A program made the translations under genes and the position numbers. 64,000 nucleotides of DNA from Fodinibacter sp963811825 (GTDB lineage: Bacteria > Actinomycetota > Actinomycetes > Actinomycetales > Dermatophilaceae): NCBI GenBank assembly GCA_963811825.1, contig CAWESS010000019.1:186001-250000 (forward strand), written 5' to 3'. Shown piece after piece: positions 36,713 to 46,032 of the stretch (position 1 is the stretch's first letter; the number at the start of each line of letters is the position of its first letter). The notes beneath the pieces are model-generated. The model saw only the letters and a program-made list of their open reading frames with translations. It was not told the origin of the DNA and ran no database searches.

Positions 36713-39700
36713 GTGACCGTCGCCCGCTTCTCCGCCCAGCCCGACGATCTGGGCCTGTACCGCCGCGAGCACGAGCACGACGCCTGCGGTGTGGCTCTCG
36801 TCGCGACGATGCGGGGCAGCGCAGGGCACGACATCGTCGCCCACGCGCTCGACGCGTTGCGCAACCTCGACCACCGCGGCGCCACCGGCGCCGACCCGCT
36901 GGTCGGTGACGGCGCCGGCATCCTCACCCAGGTGCCGGACGCGTTCTTCCGCGCCGTCCTGGACGCCGACCTCCCCGAGGCAGGCGCCTATGCCGTGGGC
37001 ATGGCCTACCTGCCCCAGGAGGACGACCACCGGGCGCGAGCCGAGGAGCGCATCGCCGAGATCGCCGCCGACGAGGGTCTGCGCATCATCGCCTGGCGAG
37101 ACGTGCCGGTGACCCCCGACCTCGTGGGCCGCTCCGCCCGCGAGTGCATGCCGCTCTTCCGCCAGCTCTTCGTGGCGTCCGAGCACGGCCTGTCCGGCCT
37201 CGAGCTCGACCGCGTGGCGTTCTGCCTGCGCAAGCGCGCCGAGCACGAGGCCGAGGTCTACTTCCCGTCGCTCTCGGCCCGCACCGTGGTCTACAAGGGC
37301 ATGCTGACGACCGGCCAGCTCGAGCCGTTCTTCCCCGACCTGTCCGACGAGCGTTTCGCGACCGAGCTCGCCCTGGTGCACTCGCGCTTCTCGACCAACA
37401 CCTTCCCCAGCTGGCCGCTGGCCCACCCCTACCGGATGATCGCCCACAACGGCGAGATCAACACCGTCAAGGGCAACCGCAACTGGATGCGCGCCCGTGA
37501 GAGCCAGATCAGCTCGGACGTCATCCCCGGTGACCTCGGACGCGTCTTCCCCATCTGCACGCCGGGCGCCTCGGACTCGGCCACCTTCGACGAGGTGCTC
37601 GAGCTGCTGCACCTCGGCGGTCGCTCGCTGCCGCACGCCGTGCTCATGATGATTCCCGAGGCGTGGGAGAACCACGAGTCGATGGACCCGGCCCGTCGGG
37701 CGTTCTACGAGTTCCACTCCACCTTCATGGAGCCGTGGGACGGTCCCGCCTGTGTCACCTTCACCGACGGCACCCTCATCGGCGCGGTCCTGGACCGCAA
37801 CGGCCTGCGGCCCGGTCGCTACTGGGTCACCGACGACGGCCTGGTGGTGCTCGCGTCCGAGGCCGGCGTCCTGGACATCGAGCCCGAGCGCGTCGTGCGC
37901 CGCGGCCGGCTCCAGCCGGGCCGGATGTTCCTCGTCGACACCGCCGCGGGGCGGATCGTCAGCGACGAGGAGGTCAAGTCCACCCTGGCCGGCGAGAAGC
38001 CCTACGAGGAGTGGCTGCACGCCGGGCTGCTCGAGCTGTCCGACCTGCCCGAGCGCGAGCACATCATCCACACGTCCGCCTCGGTGGCGCGGCGCCAGCG
38101 CACCTTCGGGTACACCGAGGAGGAGCTGAAGATCCTCCTCGCGCCCATGGCGGCAGCCGGCCTCGAGGCGCTGGGCTCGATGGGCACCGACACCCCGCTC
38201 GCGGTGCTCTCGGACCGGCCCCGGCTCGTGTTCGACTACTTCAGCCAGCTCTTCGCGCAGGTGACCAACCCCCCGCTCGACGCCATCCGCGAAGAGCTCG
38301 TCACCTCGCTGGCGTCCTCGATCGGCCCCGAGGGCAACGTCCTGGACGCCAACCCGGCCCACGCGCGCCAGGTCGTGCTGCCCTTCCCGGTCATCGACAA
38401 CGACGACCTCGCCAAGCTCGTGCACATCAACGCCGACGGCGACCTGCCCGGCTACAGCACCGTGGTCGTCAAGGGCACCTACGACGTCACCGGCGGCGCC
38501 CCGGCGCTGCGCGCCCGGCTGCACGAGATCTTCGGCGAGGTCTCGGCCGCGATCGAGGGGGGCGCCCGCTTCGTCGTGCTCTCCGACCGCGACTCCGACC
38601 GTGACCTCGCACCGATCCCGTCCCTGCTGCTGACCTCCGCGGTGCACCACCACCTCATCCGCGAGAAGACCCGCACCCAGGTCGGCCTGCTCGTCGAGGC
38701 CGGTGACGTCCGCGAGGTGCACCACGTCGCGCTCCTCGTCGGCTTCGGCGCGGCCGCGATCAACCCCTACCTCGCGATGGAGACCGTCGAGGACATGGTG
38801 CGCAGCGGCGCGATCACCTCGGTCACCGAGGAGAAGGCGGTCGCCAACCTCATCAAGGCGCTCGGCAAGGGTGTCCTGAAGGTCATGTCCAAGATGGGCA
38901 TCTCGACCGTGGCCTCCTACCGCGGGGCCCAGGTCTTCGAGGCCATCGGCCTCTCCCAGGACCTCGTCGACGAGTTCTTCACCGGCACGGTCAGCCAGCT
39001 CGGCGGGGTCGACCTCGACGTCATCGCGGCCGAGACCGCTGCCCGGCACGGCATGGCCTACCCGGCCGACGGCATCCGGCAGGCGCACCGCAAGCTGCTC
39101 GTCGGCGGTGAGTACCAGTGGCGCCGCGAGGGCGAGCCGCACCTGTTCGACCCCGAGACGGTCTTCCGCCTCCAGCACGCCACGAGGGCACGTCGCTACG
39201 ACATCTTCAAGCAGTACACCCGTCGCATCGACGAGCAGGCCGGTCGCCTGATGACCCTGCGCGGGCTCTTCGAGCTCGGGGGAGACCAGCCGCGCCAGCC
39301 CGTGCCGATCGAGGAGGTCGAGTCGGTCGCCGAGATCGTCACGCGCTTCAACACCGGCGCGATGAGCTACGGCTCGATCAGCATGGAGGCGCACGAGACC
39401 CTCGCGATCGCGATGAACCGCCTCAAGGCCCGGTCCAACACCGGCGAGGGCGGCGAGGACCCCGAGCGGCTCGTGGACCCGCAGCGCCGCTCGGCGATCA
39501 AGCAGGTCGCGTCGGGCCGCTTCGGCGTCACCTCGCTCTACCTCACCCACGCCGACGACATCCAGATCAAGATGGCCCAGGGTGCCAAGCCGGGTGAGGG
39601 TGGCCAGCTGCCCGGCCCGAAGGTGTACCCGTGGATCGCCCGGACCCGCCACTCCACCCCGGGTGTCGGCCTGATCAGCCCCCCGCCGCACCACGACATC

Positions 39701-41254
39701 TACTCCATCGAGGACCTCGCGCAGCTCATCCACGACCTGAAGAACGCGAACCCGCAGGCCCGCATCCACGTCAAGCTCGTCTCCGAGGTGGGCGTCGGGA
39801 CGGTCGCCGCCGGCGTCAGCAAGGCGCACGCGGACGTCGTCCTCATCTCCGGGCACGACGGTGGCACCGGGGCGAGCCCGCTGACCAGCCTCAAGCACGC
39901 CGGTGGCCCGTGGGAGCTCGGCCTCGCCGAGACCCAGCAGACCCTCGTGCTCAACGGGTTGCGCGACCGCATCGTCGTGCAGGTCGACGGCCAGATCAAG
40001 ACCGGCCGCGACGTCGTCATCGCCGCCCTGCTCGGCGCCGAGGAGTTCGGCTTCGCGACGGCACCGCTCGTCGTCTCCGGCTGCATCCTCATGCGGGTCT
40101 GCCACCTCGACACCTGTCCCGTCGGGATCGCGACCCAGAACCCCGAGCTGCGCGCTCGCTTCTCGGGCAAGCCGGAGTTCGTCGAGACCTTCTTCGAGTA
40201 CATCGCCGAGGAGGTCCGTGAGCACCTCGCCGCGCTCGGCTTCCGCAGCATCGAGGAGGCCATCGGCCAGGTGCAGCACATCGACGCGTCCAAGGCGATC
40301 ACCCACTGGAAGGCGTCCGGTCTCGACCTGGCTCCGATCCTCGCGAAGGTGAGCAGCCCGGACGGGTCCGCCAACCGGCACACGATCGGGCAGGACCACG
40401 GCCTCGAGAAGGCCCTGGACCACCAGCTCATCGCCGCCGCTCGTGACGCCATCGACCACGGCACCCCGGTCACGGCGCGCTTCGCGATCCGCAACGTCAA
40501 CCGCACCGTCGGCACGATGCTCGGTCACGAGGTGACCAAGGTCCACCCGTCGGGCCTGGCCGACGGCACCATCGACCTCACCCTGGCCGGCTCCGCCGGA
40601 CAGAGCTTCGGCGCGTTCCTCCCGGCCGGCATCACGCTGCGCCTCGAGGGCGACGCCAACGACTACGTCGGCAAGGGGCTCTCCGGTGGGCGCGTCGTCG
40701 TGCGGCCCGCACCGGCATCCGCGCTCGTCGCCGAGGAGAACGTCATCGGCGGCAACGTCATCGCCTACGGCGCGACGTCCGGCGAGCTCTTCCTGCGCGG
40801 CCGGGTCGGTGAGCGCTTCTGCGTGCGCAACTCCGGCGCCACCGCGGTCGTCGAGGGCGTGGGCGACCACGGCCTCGAGTACATGACCGGGGGCACCGCA
40901 CTCATCCTCGGGCCCACGGGGCGCAACGTCGCCGCCGGCATGTCCGGTGGTGTCGGGTACGTGCTCGACCTCGACCACTCGCACGTCAACCGTGAGCTCG
41001 TCGACCTCGGCCCTCTGCGGCCCGAGGACGAGCTCGTCGTCCGTGACCTCCTCGAGCGCCACCACCGGTGGACCGACTCGCCGGTCGCGTCGCGACTGCT
41101 CGCCGACTGGGACTCCGCCCGCTCGGCATTCACCCTGGTCCTTCCCCGTGCCTACCAGCGCGTCCTCGACGTGCGGGCCAAGGCAGCGGCGGAGGGTCTG
41201 GACCTCGACGGCACCCAGGTGTGGGAGCGGATCATGGAGGCCTCCCGTGGCTGA
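36713..41254 (+). CDS. gltB: Glutamate synthase (NADPH) large subunit
   Basis: GltB converts glutamine and 2-oxoglutarate to two glutamates. The 1513-residue protein has a short propeptide ending before the catalytic Cys25 (EHDACGVALV), the N-terminal glutaminase domain, the central domain, the FMN-binding synthase domain with STPGVGLISPPPHHDIYSIE, the 3Fe-4S cysteines of CILMRVCHLDTC near residue 1125, and the C-terminal beta-helix domain. The GTG start is set by the distance to the Cys. The 129 nt upstream (36584-36712) hold no gene; a weak -10-like GATATC lies near 36617. Its 3' end overlaps gltD by 8 nt. Confidence 0.97.
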   Translation: MTVARFSAQPDDLGLYRREHEHDACGVALVATMRGSAGHDIVAHALDALRNLDHRGATGADPLVGDGAGILTQVPDAFFRAVLDADLPEAGAYAVGMAYLPQEDDHRARAEERIAEIAADEGLRIIAWRDVPVTPDLVGRSARECMPLFRQLFVASEHGLSGLELDRVAFCLRKRAEHEAEVYFPSLSARTVVYKGMLTTGQLEPFFPDLSDERFATELALVHSRFSTNTFPSWPLAHPYRMIAHNGEINTVKGNRNWMRARESQISSDVIPGDLGRVFPICTPGASDSATFDEVLELLHLGGRSLPHAVLMMIPEAWENHESMDPARRAFYEFHSTFMEPWDGPACVTFTDGTLIGAVLDRNGLRPGRYWVTDDGLVVLASEAGVLDIEPERVVRRGRLQPGRMFLVDTAAGRIVSDEEVKSTLAGEKPYEEWLHAGLLELSDLPEREHIIHTSASVARRQRTFGYTEEELKILLAPMAAAGLEALGSMGTDTPLAVLSDRPRLVFDYFSQLFAQVTNPPLDAIREELVTSLASSIGPEGNVLDANPAHARQVVLPFPVIDNDDLAKLVHINADGDLPGYSTVVVKGTYDVTGGAPALRARLHEIFGEVSAAIEGGARFVVLSDRDSDRDLAPIPSLLLTSAVHHHLIREKTRTQVGLLVEAGDVREVHHVALLVGFGAAAINPYLAMETVEDMVRSGAITSVTEEKAVANLIKALGKGVLKVMSKMGISTVASYRGAQVFEAIGLSQDLVDEFFTGTVSQLGGVDLDVIAAETAARHGMAYPADGIRQAHRKLLVGGEYQWRREGEPHLFDPETVFRLQHATRARRYDIFKQYTRRIDEQAGRLMTLRGLFELGGDQPRQPVPIEEVESVAEIVTRFNTGAMSYGSISMEAHETLAIAMNRLKARSNTGEGGEDPERLVDPQRRSAIKQVASGRFGVTSLYLTHADDIQIKMAQGAKPGEGGQLPGPKVYPWIARTRHSTPGVGLISPPPHHDIYSIEDLAQLIHDLKNANPQARIHVKLVSEVGVGTVAAGVSKAHADVVLISGHDGGTGASPLTSLKHAGGPWELGLAETQQTLVLNGLRDRIVVQVDGQIKTGRDVVIAALLGAEEFGFATAPLVVSGCILMRVCHLDTCPVGIATQNPELRARFSGKPEFVETFFEYIAEEVREHLAALGFRSIEEAIGQVQHIDASKAITHWKASGLDLAPILAKVSSPDGSANRHTIGQDHGLEKALDHQLIAAARDAIDHGTPVTARFAIRNVNRTVGTMLGHEVTKVHPSGLADGTIDLTLAGSAGQSFGAFLPAGITLRLEGDANDYVGKGLSGGRVVVRPAPASALVAEENVIGGNVIAYGATSGELFLRGRVGERFCVRNSGATAVVEGVGDHGLEYMTGGTALILGPTGRNVAAGMSGGVGYVLDLDHSHVNRELVDLGPLRPEDELVVRDLLERHHRWTDSPVASRLLADWDSARSAFTLVLPRAYQRVLDVRAKAAAEGLDLDGTQVWERIMEASRG

Positions 41255-42704
41255 CCCCCAGGGTTTCTTGCGGACGCGTGAGCGCGAGCTGCCGCGTCGT
41301 CGACCCGTTCCGGTCCGCATCAAGGACTGGAAGGAGGTCTACGAGGAGCAGCCGGTGCCCGAGCTGCAGCGGCAGGCCGGTCGCTGCATGGACTGCGGCA
41401 TCCCGTTCTGCCACAGCGGATGTCCCCTCGGCAACCTCATCCCCGAGTGGAACGACCTCGCGTGGAAGGGCGAGTGGCGCCAGGCCATCGACCGCCTGCA
41501 CGCGACGAACAACTTCCCCGAGTTCACCGGCCGGCTCTGCCCGGCCCCGTGCGAGACGGCGTGTGTCCTCGGCATCAACCAGCCGGCCGTGACGATCAAG
41601 CAGGTCGAGGTCAGCATCATCGACCGCGCCTTCGCCAACGGAACGGTCACCCCGGAGGCGCCCGAGCGGCTCTCCGGCAAGACCGTCGCCGTCATCGGGT
41701 CGGGGCCGGCCGGGCTCGCGGCGGCCCAGCAGCTGACCCGGGCCGGGCACACCGTTGCCGTCTACGAGCGCGCCGACGCGCCGGGTGGGTTGCTGCGCTA
41801 CGGCATCCCCGAGTTCAAGATGGAGAAGGCGGTCCTGGACCGCCGGATCGCCCAGATGAAGTCCGAGGGCACCCGGTTCCGCAACGGGGTGGAGATCGGC
41901 AAGCACCTCTCGGCCGCCGACCTGCGCAAGCGGTTCGACGCCGTCGTCGTGGCCACCGGCGCGACCGTGGCTCGTGACCTGCCCGTGCCGGGCCGCGAGC
42001 TCGACGGCGTCATGCAGGCGATGGAGTTCCTCCCGCCGGCGAACCGGGTCGCGCTCGGCCACCACGTCGAGGGCCAGGTGACCGCCGAGGGCAAGGACGT
42101 CATCGTCATCGGTGGCGGCGACACCGGCGCCGACTGCATCGGTACCTCGCACCGCCAGGGCGCCCGGTCGGTGACGAGCCTGGAGATCATGCCGCACCCG
42201 CCGGGGGAGCGGGCCGCGAACCAGCCCTGGCCCACCTACCCGATGACCTTCCGCGTCGCCTCGGCGCACGAGGAGGGCGGCGACCGCGTCTACGCCGTGT
42301 CGACGAGCGAGATCGTCGGCGACGAGCAGGGTCGCGTGTCCGGGCTGCGCCTGCACGAGGTGCGCATGGGCGAGAGCGGCTTCGAGAAGGTCGAGGGCAC
42401 CGAGCGCGAGCTGCCGGCCCAGCTCGTCCTGCTCGCGATGGGTTTCCTCGGGCCGCAGCAGGAGCTGCTCGACCAGCTCGGCGTCGACCGCGACCCCCGC
42501 ACCAACGCGGCCCGCGACGACACGTTCATGACCAACGTGCCGGGTGTCTTCGTCGCAGGGGACGCCGGGCGCGGGCAGTCGCTCATCGTCTGGGCGATCG
42601 CCGAGGGTCGGTCCGCGGCCCACGGGGTCGATGCCTGGCTCATGGGCAAGCCCTCGCGCCTGCCGCGACCGGTCAACCCGACCGACCGCCCCCTGATGGC
42701 CTGA
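41247..42704 (+). CDS. gltD: Glutamate synthase small subunit
   Basis: GltD passes NADPH electrons to GltB through FAD and iron-sulfur clusters. The 485-residue protein has N-terminal cysteines GRCMDCGIPFCHSGCPLGN and LCPAPCETACVLG, FAD-binding VAVIGSGPAGLAAAQQL and NADPH-binding VIVIGGGDTGADCIG. GTG 41247 lies inside the last codons of gltB. It ends 90 nt before pyk. Confidence 0.96.
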   Translation: MADPQGFLRTRERELPRRRPVPVRIKDWKEVYEEQPVPELQRQAGRCMDCGIPFCHSGCPLGNLIPEWNDLAWKGEWRQAIDRLHATNNFPEFTGRLCPAPCETACVLGINQPAVTIKQVEVSIIDRAFANGTVTPEAPERLSGKTVAVIGSGPAGLAAAQQLTRAGHTVAVYERADAPGGLLRYGIPEFKMEKAVLDRRIAQMKSEGTRFRNGVEIGKHLSAADLRKRFDAVVVATGATVARDLPVPGRELDGVMQAMEFLPPANRVALGHHVEGQVTAEGKDVIVIGGGDTGADCIGTSHRQGARSVTSLEIMPHPPGERAANQPWPTYPMTFRVASAHEEGGDRVYAVSTSEIVGDEQGRVSGLRLHEVRMGESGFEKVEGTERELPAQLVLLAMGFLGPQQELLDQLGVDRDPRTNAARDDTFMTNVPGVFVAGDAGRGQSLIVWAIAEGRSAAHGVDAWLMGKPSRLPRPVNPTDRPLMA

Positions 42705-42782
42705 GCCCGCACCGCCGCCGGATGCCGGGTGGCCGGCCTTCCGCGATGTGGCATGCGTCACCGGTGTAACCGTTTGCACCAT

Positions 42783-42794
42783 TAGGCTGTGCGC
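42783..42794 (+). promoter_or_regulatory. Leaderless promoter of pyk
   Basis: TAGGCT (42783-42788) is followed by 6 nt and ATG at 42795. An in-frame GTG at 42789 would lie upstream of the predicted transcription start, which favours the ATG. Confidence 0.5.
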
Positions 42795-44240
42795 ATGCGT
42801 CGCGCCAAGATCGTCTGCACCCTCGGACCCGCCACCAGCTCGGCCGAGAACCTCCGTGAACTCGTCCGCGCCGGTATGGACGTGGCCCGGTTGAACCTCA
42901 GTCACGGGGACCACGCCGACCACGAGCAGGTCTACCTCGACGTGCGCAAGGCGAGCGACGCGATGGGTCGCGCGGTCGGCGTCCTCGTCGACCTGCAGGG
43001 CCCGAAGATCCGCACGGCTCGGTTCGAGAACGGCCCCATCCAGCTCATCAAGGGCACGAGCTTCACCATCACCACCCGCGACGTCCCCGGCAACGAGCAG
43101 GAGGTCGGCACCACGTACGCCGGCCTGCCCGGCGACGTCACCACGGGTGACCGCATCCTCATCGACGACGGCAAGCTGGCCCTCATCGCCACCGAGGTCA
43201 CCGCCACCGACGTCATCTGCCAGGTGCTCGAGGGCGGCACGCTGTCCAACAACAAGGGCATCAACCTGCCCGGCGTGGCCGTGTCGGTGCCGGCGCTGTC
43301 CGAGAAGGACAAGGACGACCTGCGCTGGGCGCTGCGGATGCGCGTCGACATGATCGCGCTGTCGTTCGTGCGCTCCGCGGAGGACATCATCGACGTCCAC
43401 CAGATCATGGACGAGGAGGGGCTGCGCCTGCCCGTCATCGCCAAGATCGAGAAGCCGCAGGCCGTCGAGAACCTCGACGAGATCATCCGGGCCTTCGACG
43501 GCGTCATGGTCGCCCGCGGTGACCTCGGCGTCGAGATGCCGCTCGAGGAGGTCCCGCTCGTGCAGAAGCGCGCCTGCGAGATCGCGCGCCGGCGCGCCAA
43601 GCCGGTCATCGTGGCCACCCAGGTGCTCGAGTCGATGATCGAGAACGCCCGCCCGACCCGCGCCGAGGCCTCGGATGCCGCGAACGCCGTCCTCGACGGG
43701 GCCGACGCGCTGATGCTCTCGGGCGAGACGAGTGTCGGCAAGCACGCCTTCGCGGCGGTGCGCACGATGGCGCGCATCATCGAGAACACCGAGGACCACG
43801 GCATGCACCGCATCCGTCCCCTCGGCACGCGTCCCAGCTCCAAGGGCGGCGCCGTGACGGCGGCCGCCGCCGACATCGGCGAGCTGCTGGGCGTGAAGTA
43901 CCTCATCACCTTCACGGCGACCGGAGACTCCACACGCCGGCTCGCCCGGGTGCGCCCCCGCATCCCCATGCTCGCCTTCACGCCGAACCAGTGGACCCGC
44001 AGCCAGCTCGCCCTCACCTGGGGGGTCGAGACCTTCCTCGTGGGCGACGCGCGCCACACCGACGAGATGGCGATGCAGGTCGACGAGGTGTTGCTCGCGG
44101 CCGGCCGTGTCCTCGAGGGCGACACGGTGATCATCGTCGCGGGCTCGCCCCCCGGCATCCCCGGCTCGACCAACGCCCTGCGCGTGCACCGGGTCGGCGA
44201 CGCGAAGAACCGCGTCGCACCGGCCTACAGCGAGCTCTGA
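42795..44240 (+). CDS. pyk: Pyruvate kinase
   Basis: Pyruvate kinase makes ATP and pyruvate from phosphoenolpyruvate. The 481-residue protein opens with RRAKIVCTLGPATSS, has LQGPKIRTARF, the active-site segment IAKIEKPQAVENLDEI, the metal/substrate loop VMVARGDLGVEMP and SGETSVGKH, and a C-terminal domain from about residue 350. An earlier in-frame GTG (42789) would add two residues. The tRNA-Leu gene begins 54 nt downstream. Confidence 0.97.
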   Translation: MRRAKIVCTLGPATSSAENLRELVRAGMDVARLNLSHGDHADHEQVYLDVRKASDAMGRAVGVLVDLQGPKIRTARFENGPIQLIKGTSFTITTRDVPGNEQEVGTTYAGLPGDVTTGDRILIDDGKLALIATEVTATDVICQVLEGGTLSNNKGINLPGVAVSVPALSEKDKDDLRWALRMRVDMIALSFVRSAEDIIDVHQIMDEEGLRLPVIAKIEKPQAVENLDEIIRAFDGVMVARGDLGVEMPLEEVPLVQKRACEIARRRAKPVIVATQVLESMIENARPTRAEASDAANAVLDGADALMLSGETSVGKHAFAAVRTMARIIENTEDHGMHRIRPLGTRPSSKGGAVTAAAADIGELLGVKYLITFTATGDSTRRLARVRPRIPMLAFTPNQWTRSQLALTWGVETFLVGDARHTDEMAMQVDEVLLAAGRVLEGDTVIIVAGSPPGIPGSTNALRVHRVGDAKNRVAPAYSEL

Positions 44241-44276
44241 GCACGGACCGCGAGCCAGACGCCGGCCGCTCGCCGG

Positions 44277-44282
44277 TATGCT
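44277..44282 (+). promoter_or_regulatory. Probable -10 box of tRNA-Leu
   Basis: TATGCT ends 12 nt before the first base of the tRNA, placing the start about 5 nt upstream of it. No clear -35 is seen. Confidence 0.45.
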
Positions 44283-44294
44283 GACGATGCCCCG

Positions 44295-44377
44295 GCCGGG
44301 GTGGTGGAACGGCAGACACGGAGCACTCAAAATGCTCTGCCCGCAAGGGCGTGCGGGTTCAAGTCCCGCTCCCGGCA
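44295..44377 (+). tRNA. tRNA-Leu (anticodon CAA)
   Basis: An 83-nt class II tRNA. The acceptor stem gccgggg pairs with tcccggc (one G-U), with discriminator A at 44377. The anticodon stem gagca/tgctc encloses ctcaaaa, giving anticodon CAA (44328-44330) for the UUG codon. A long variable arm (tgcccgcaagggcgt) and T arm gcggg ttcaagt cccgc follow. CCA is not encoded. The next base is C, and then the ATG of pdtaR. Confidence 0.96.
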
Positions 44378-44378
44378 C

Positions 44379-45068
44379 ATGAGTGAGACCACCCCTGCCC
44401 AGCCGGTGCCGGCGACGAAGGCTGCGTCGACCACCAAGGCGGCGCCGACCGCCAAGGCAGCGCCGGCTGCGCCGGCAGTTCCGGCCCAGCCGGCCGCCAA
44501 GCGCGTCCTCGTCGCCGAGGACGAGGCCATCATCCGGCTCGACCTCGCCGAGATGCTCGAGGAGGCCGGCTACGACGTCGTCGGCCAGGCCAGCGACGGG
44601 GAGCAGGCTGTCGCGTTGGCGACCTCGCTGCGCCCCGACATCGTCATCATGGACGTCAAGATGCCCGTCATGGACGGCATCACCGCGGCCGAGCAGATCG
44701 GCAAGGAGCGCATCTGCCCCGTCGTCATGCTCACCGCCTTCAGCCAGACCGAGCTCGTCGAGCGAGCCCGCGATGCCGGCGTCATGGCCTACATCGTCAA
44801 GCCGTTCACCTCCAGCGACGTCACGCCCGCGCTCGACATCGCGTTGTCGCGCTGGGCCGAGCTGAAGACGCTCGAGGCCGAGATCGCCGACCTCGGCGAC
44901 CGGCTCGAGACGCGCAAGGCGGTCGACCGGGCCAAGGGCGTGCTCATGACCAAGCTGAAGATCTCCGAGGCCGATGCCTTCCGCTGGATCCAGAAGACGG
45001 CCATGGACCGCCGGATGAGCATGCGCGAGGTCTCCGACGCCGTCGTGGCCGGCATGGAGAAGGCCTGA
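44379..45068 (+). CDS. pdtaR: ANTAR-domain response regulator (PdtaR-type)
   Basis: This 229-residue protein is a two-component regulator. The receiver domain starts at residue 43 with LVAEDEAIIRLDLAEML. The acidic pocket is Glu47/Asp48, the phospho-acceptor is Asp92 in MDVKMP, followed by Thr119 and Lys141. The ANTAR RNA-binding domain (about 170-225) has RKAVDRAKGVLMTKLKISEA and MSMREVSDAV. It closely resembles mycobacterial PdtaR (Rv1626), which binds RNA after phosphorylation by PdtaS. Residues 1-40 are a Thr/Ala/Pro/Lys-rich tail. ATG lies one base after the tRNA, with no room for a Shine-Dalgarno sequence. Confidence 0.93.
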   Translation: MSETTPAQPVPATKAASTTKAAPTAKAAPAAPAVPAQPAAKRVLVAEDEAIIRLDLAEMLEEAGYDVVGQASDGEQAVALATSLRPDIVIMDVKMPVMDGITAAEQIGKERICPVVMLTAFSQTELVERARDAGVMAYIVKPFTSSDVTPALDIALSRWAELKTLEAEIADLGDRLETRKAVDRAKGVLMTKLKISEADAFRWIQKTAMDRRMSMREVSDAVVAGMEKA

Positions 45069-45079
45069 GTCCAGCGGCA

Positions 45080-45125
45080 GGTGAGGCCCGGCATCCGATG
45101 ATGGTCCGGGGCTGCGGCTCACCTC
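45080..45125. terminator. Possible bidirectional terminator after pdtaR and DUF554
   Basis: aggtgag (45080-45086) can pair with ctcacct (45119-45125), with an imperfect inner stem of gcccgg and ccggggc. It lies between two convergent genes. No U tract is present and the inner loop is asymmetric, so the call is weak. Confidence 0.3.
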
Positions 45126-45892
45126 AGCCAGATCACGACCTGGGTGAGCAGCGGCGCGACGATGAGCGCCGGGAGCATGTCGCCGACCGGGATGTCACGG
45201 ATGCGCAGCAGGCGCAGCGCGATGCCGGCGAGCATGAGCCCGCCGGTGGCCGTGAGCGCCGAGATGTGGGCGTCGGGCACGAGGTCGCCGAGCAGCACCC
45301 CGACGATGGTCAGGGCTCCCTGCACGACGAGCACGGACGCCGCGGAGAGCATGACGCCGATCCCGAAGCTGGCCGCGAAGGCCAGCGCGGCGAAGCCGTC
45401 GAGCACGGCCTTGAGCGCGAGCTGGTCGATGCCGCGGCCGAGGCCGTCGTTGAGCGCGCCGAGGATGGTGAGCGGACCCACGCAGAACAGCAGGGATGCC
45501 GTGAGCCACCCCTCGATGAACCGCTCGCGGGCCGCGTCGTCGGTTCCTCCCTCGGTGCTCGACCTGCGCGACACCCAGCCCTGGATCGTGCCGGCCAGCC
45601 CTTCGAGGCGGTCCTCGATGCGCAGCATCGAGCCGGCGATCGAGCCGATGAGCAGCGACCCGAGCACGATGAGCACCGGGAAGCCGGACCCCACGGCGTC
45701 ACGGAGGGCGGTGTCGGTCACGGCCATGGCGGACAGGCCGGCGACGAGCAGGGTCACCAGCCCCAGGACGTCGGTGACGACGGAGCGGGTGTGCTCGCGA
45801 AGTCGGTGACCCACGGCCATCCCCAGACCTGCTCCGATGAGCACGGTGAGGACGTTGAGGACGGTGCCGGCACCGGGGAAGAGCGAGGTCAC
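45119..45892 (-). CDS. DUF554 membrane protein (YqgA-like)
   Basis: A 257-residue protein with about seven hydrophobic helices. Its N-terminal GTVLNVLTVLIGAGLGMAVG and the internal GSLLIGSIAGSMLRIEDRLE are the DUF554 hallmarks, as is the central FIEGWLTASLLFCVGPLTIL. Function is unknown (possible transporter). The GTG start (rc of 45890-45892) is the first in frame. It lies convergent with pdtaR and divergent from the GNAT gene. Confidence 0.88.
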   Translation of the reverse strand: MTSLFPGAGTVLNVLTVLIGAGLGMAVGHRLREHTRSVVTDVLGLVTLLVAGLSAMAVTDTALRDAVGSGFPVLIVLGSLLIGSIAGSMLRIEDRLEGLAGTIQGWVSRRSSTEGGTDDAARERFIEGWLTASLLFCVGPLTILGALNDGLGRGIDQLALKAVLDGFAALAFAASFGIGVMLSAASVLVVQGALTIVGVLLGDLVPDAHISALTATGGLMLAGIALRLLRIRDIPVGDMLPALIVAPLLTQVVIWLR

Positions 45893-45958
45893 CGCCGCAG
45901 CCTACGAGGGTGGTCCACAGGTGCCGACCCGGGGGTTCCGCGGGGACCGTCGGGGGGC

Positions 45959-45964
45959 TAGGGT
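45959..45964 (+). promoter_or_regulatory. -10 box of the GNAT gene
   Basis: TAGGGT (45959-45964) is followed by a leader of about 60 nt before GTG 46033. The leader contains a 6-bp hairpin (cggcgc/gcgccg) and a short upstream frame starting at 46001. Confidence 0.4.
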
Positions 45965-46032
45965 CGGGTGCTTGTGAGGGTTCCCCTTTCCCGCGGCGCG
46001 ATGGCGCCGGGTCCGACGCAGATGGAGGCGAA

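Noticed and set aside
36590..41323. A 1577-codon open frame antisense to gltB.
   Set aside because: Antisense open frames are expected in GC-rich coding DNA; the plus-strand frame matches GltB along its full length, and the antisense product shows only low-complexity Gly/Arg/Val/Glu composition.
44301..44378. A longer pdtaR frame starting inside the tRNA at 44301.
   Set aside because: That sequence is the tRNA itself, and the encoded residues do not resemble the PdtaR N-terminus.
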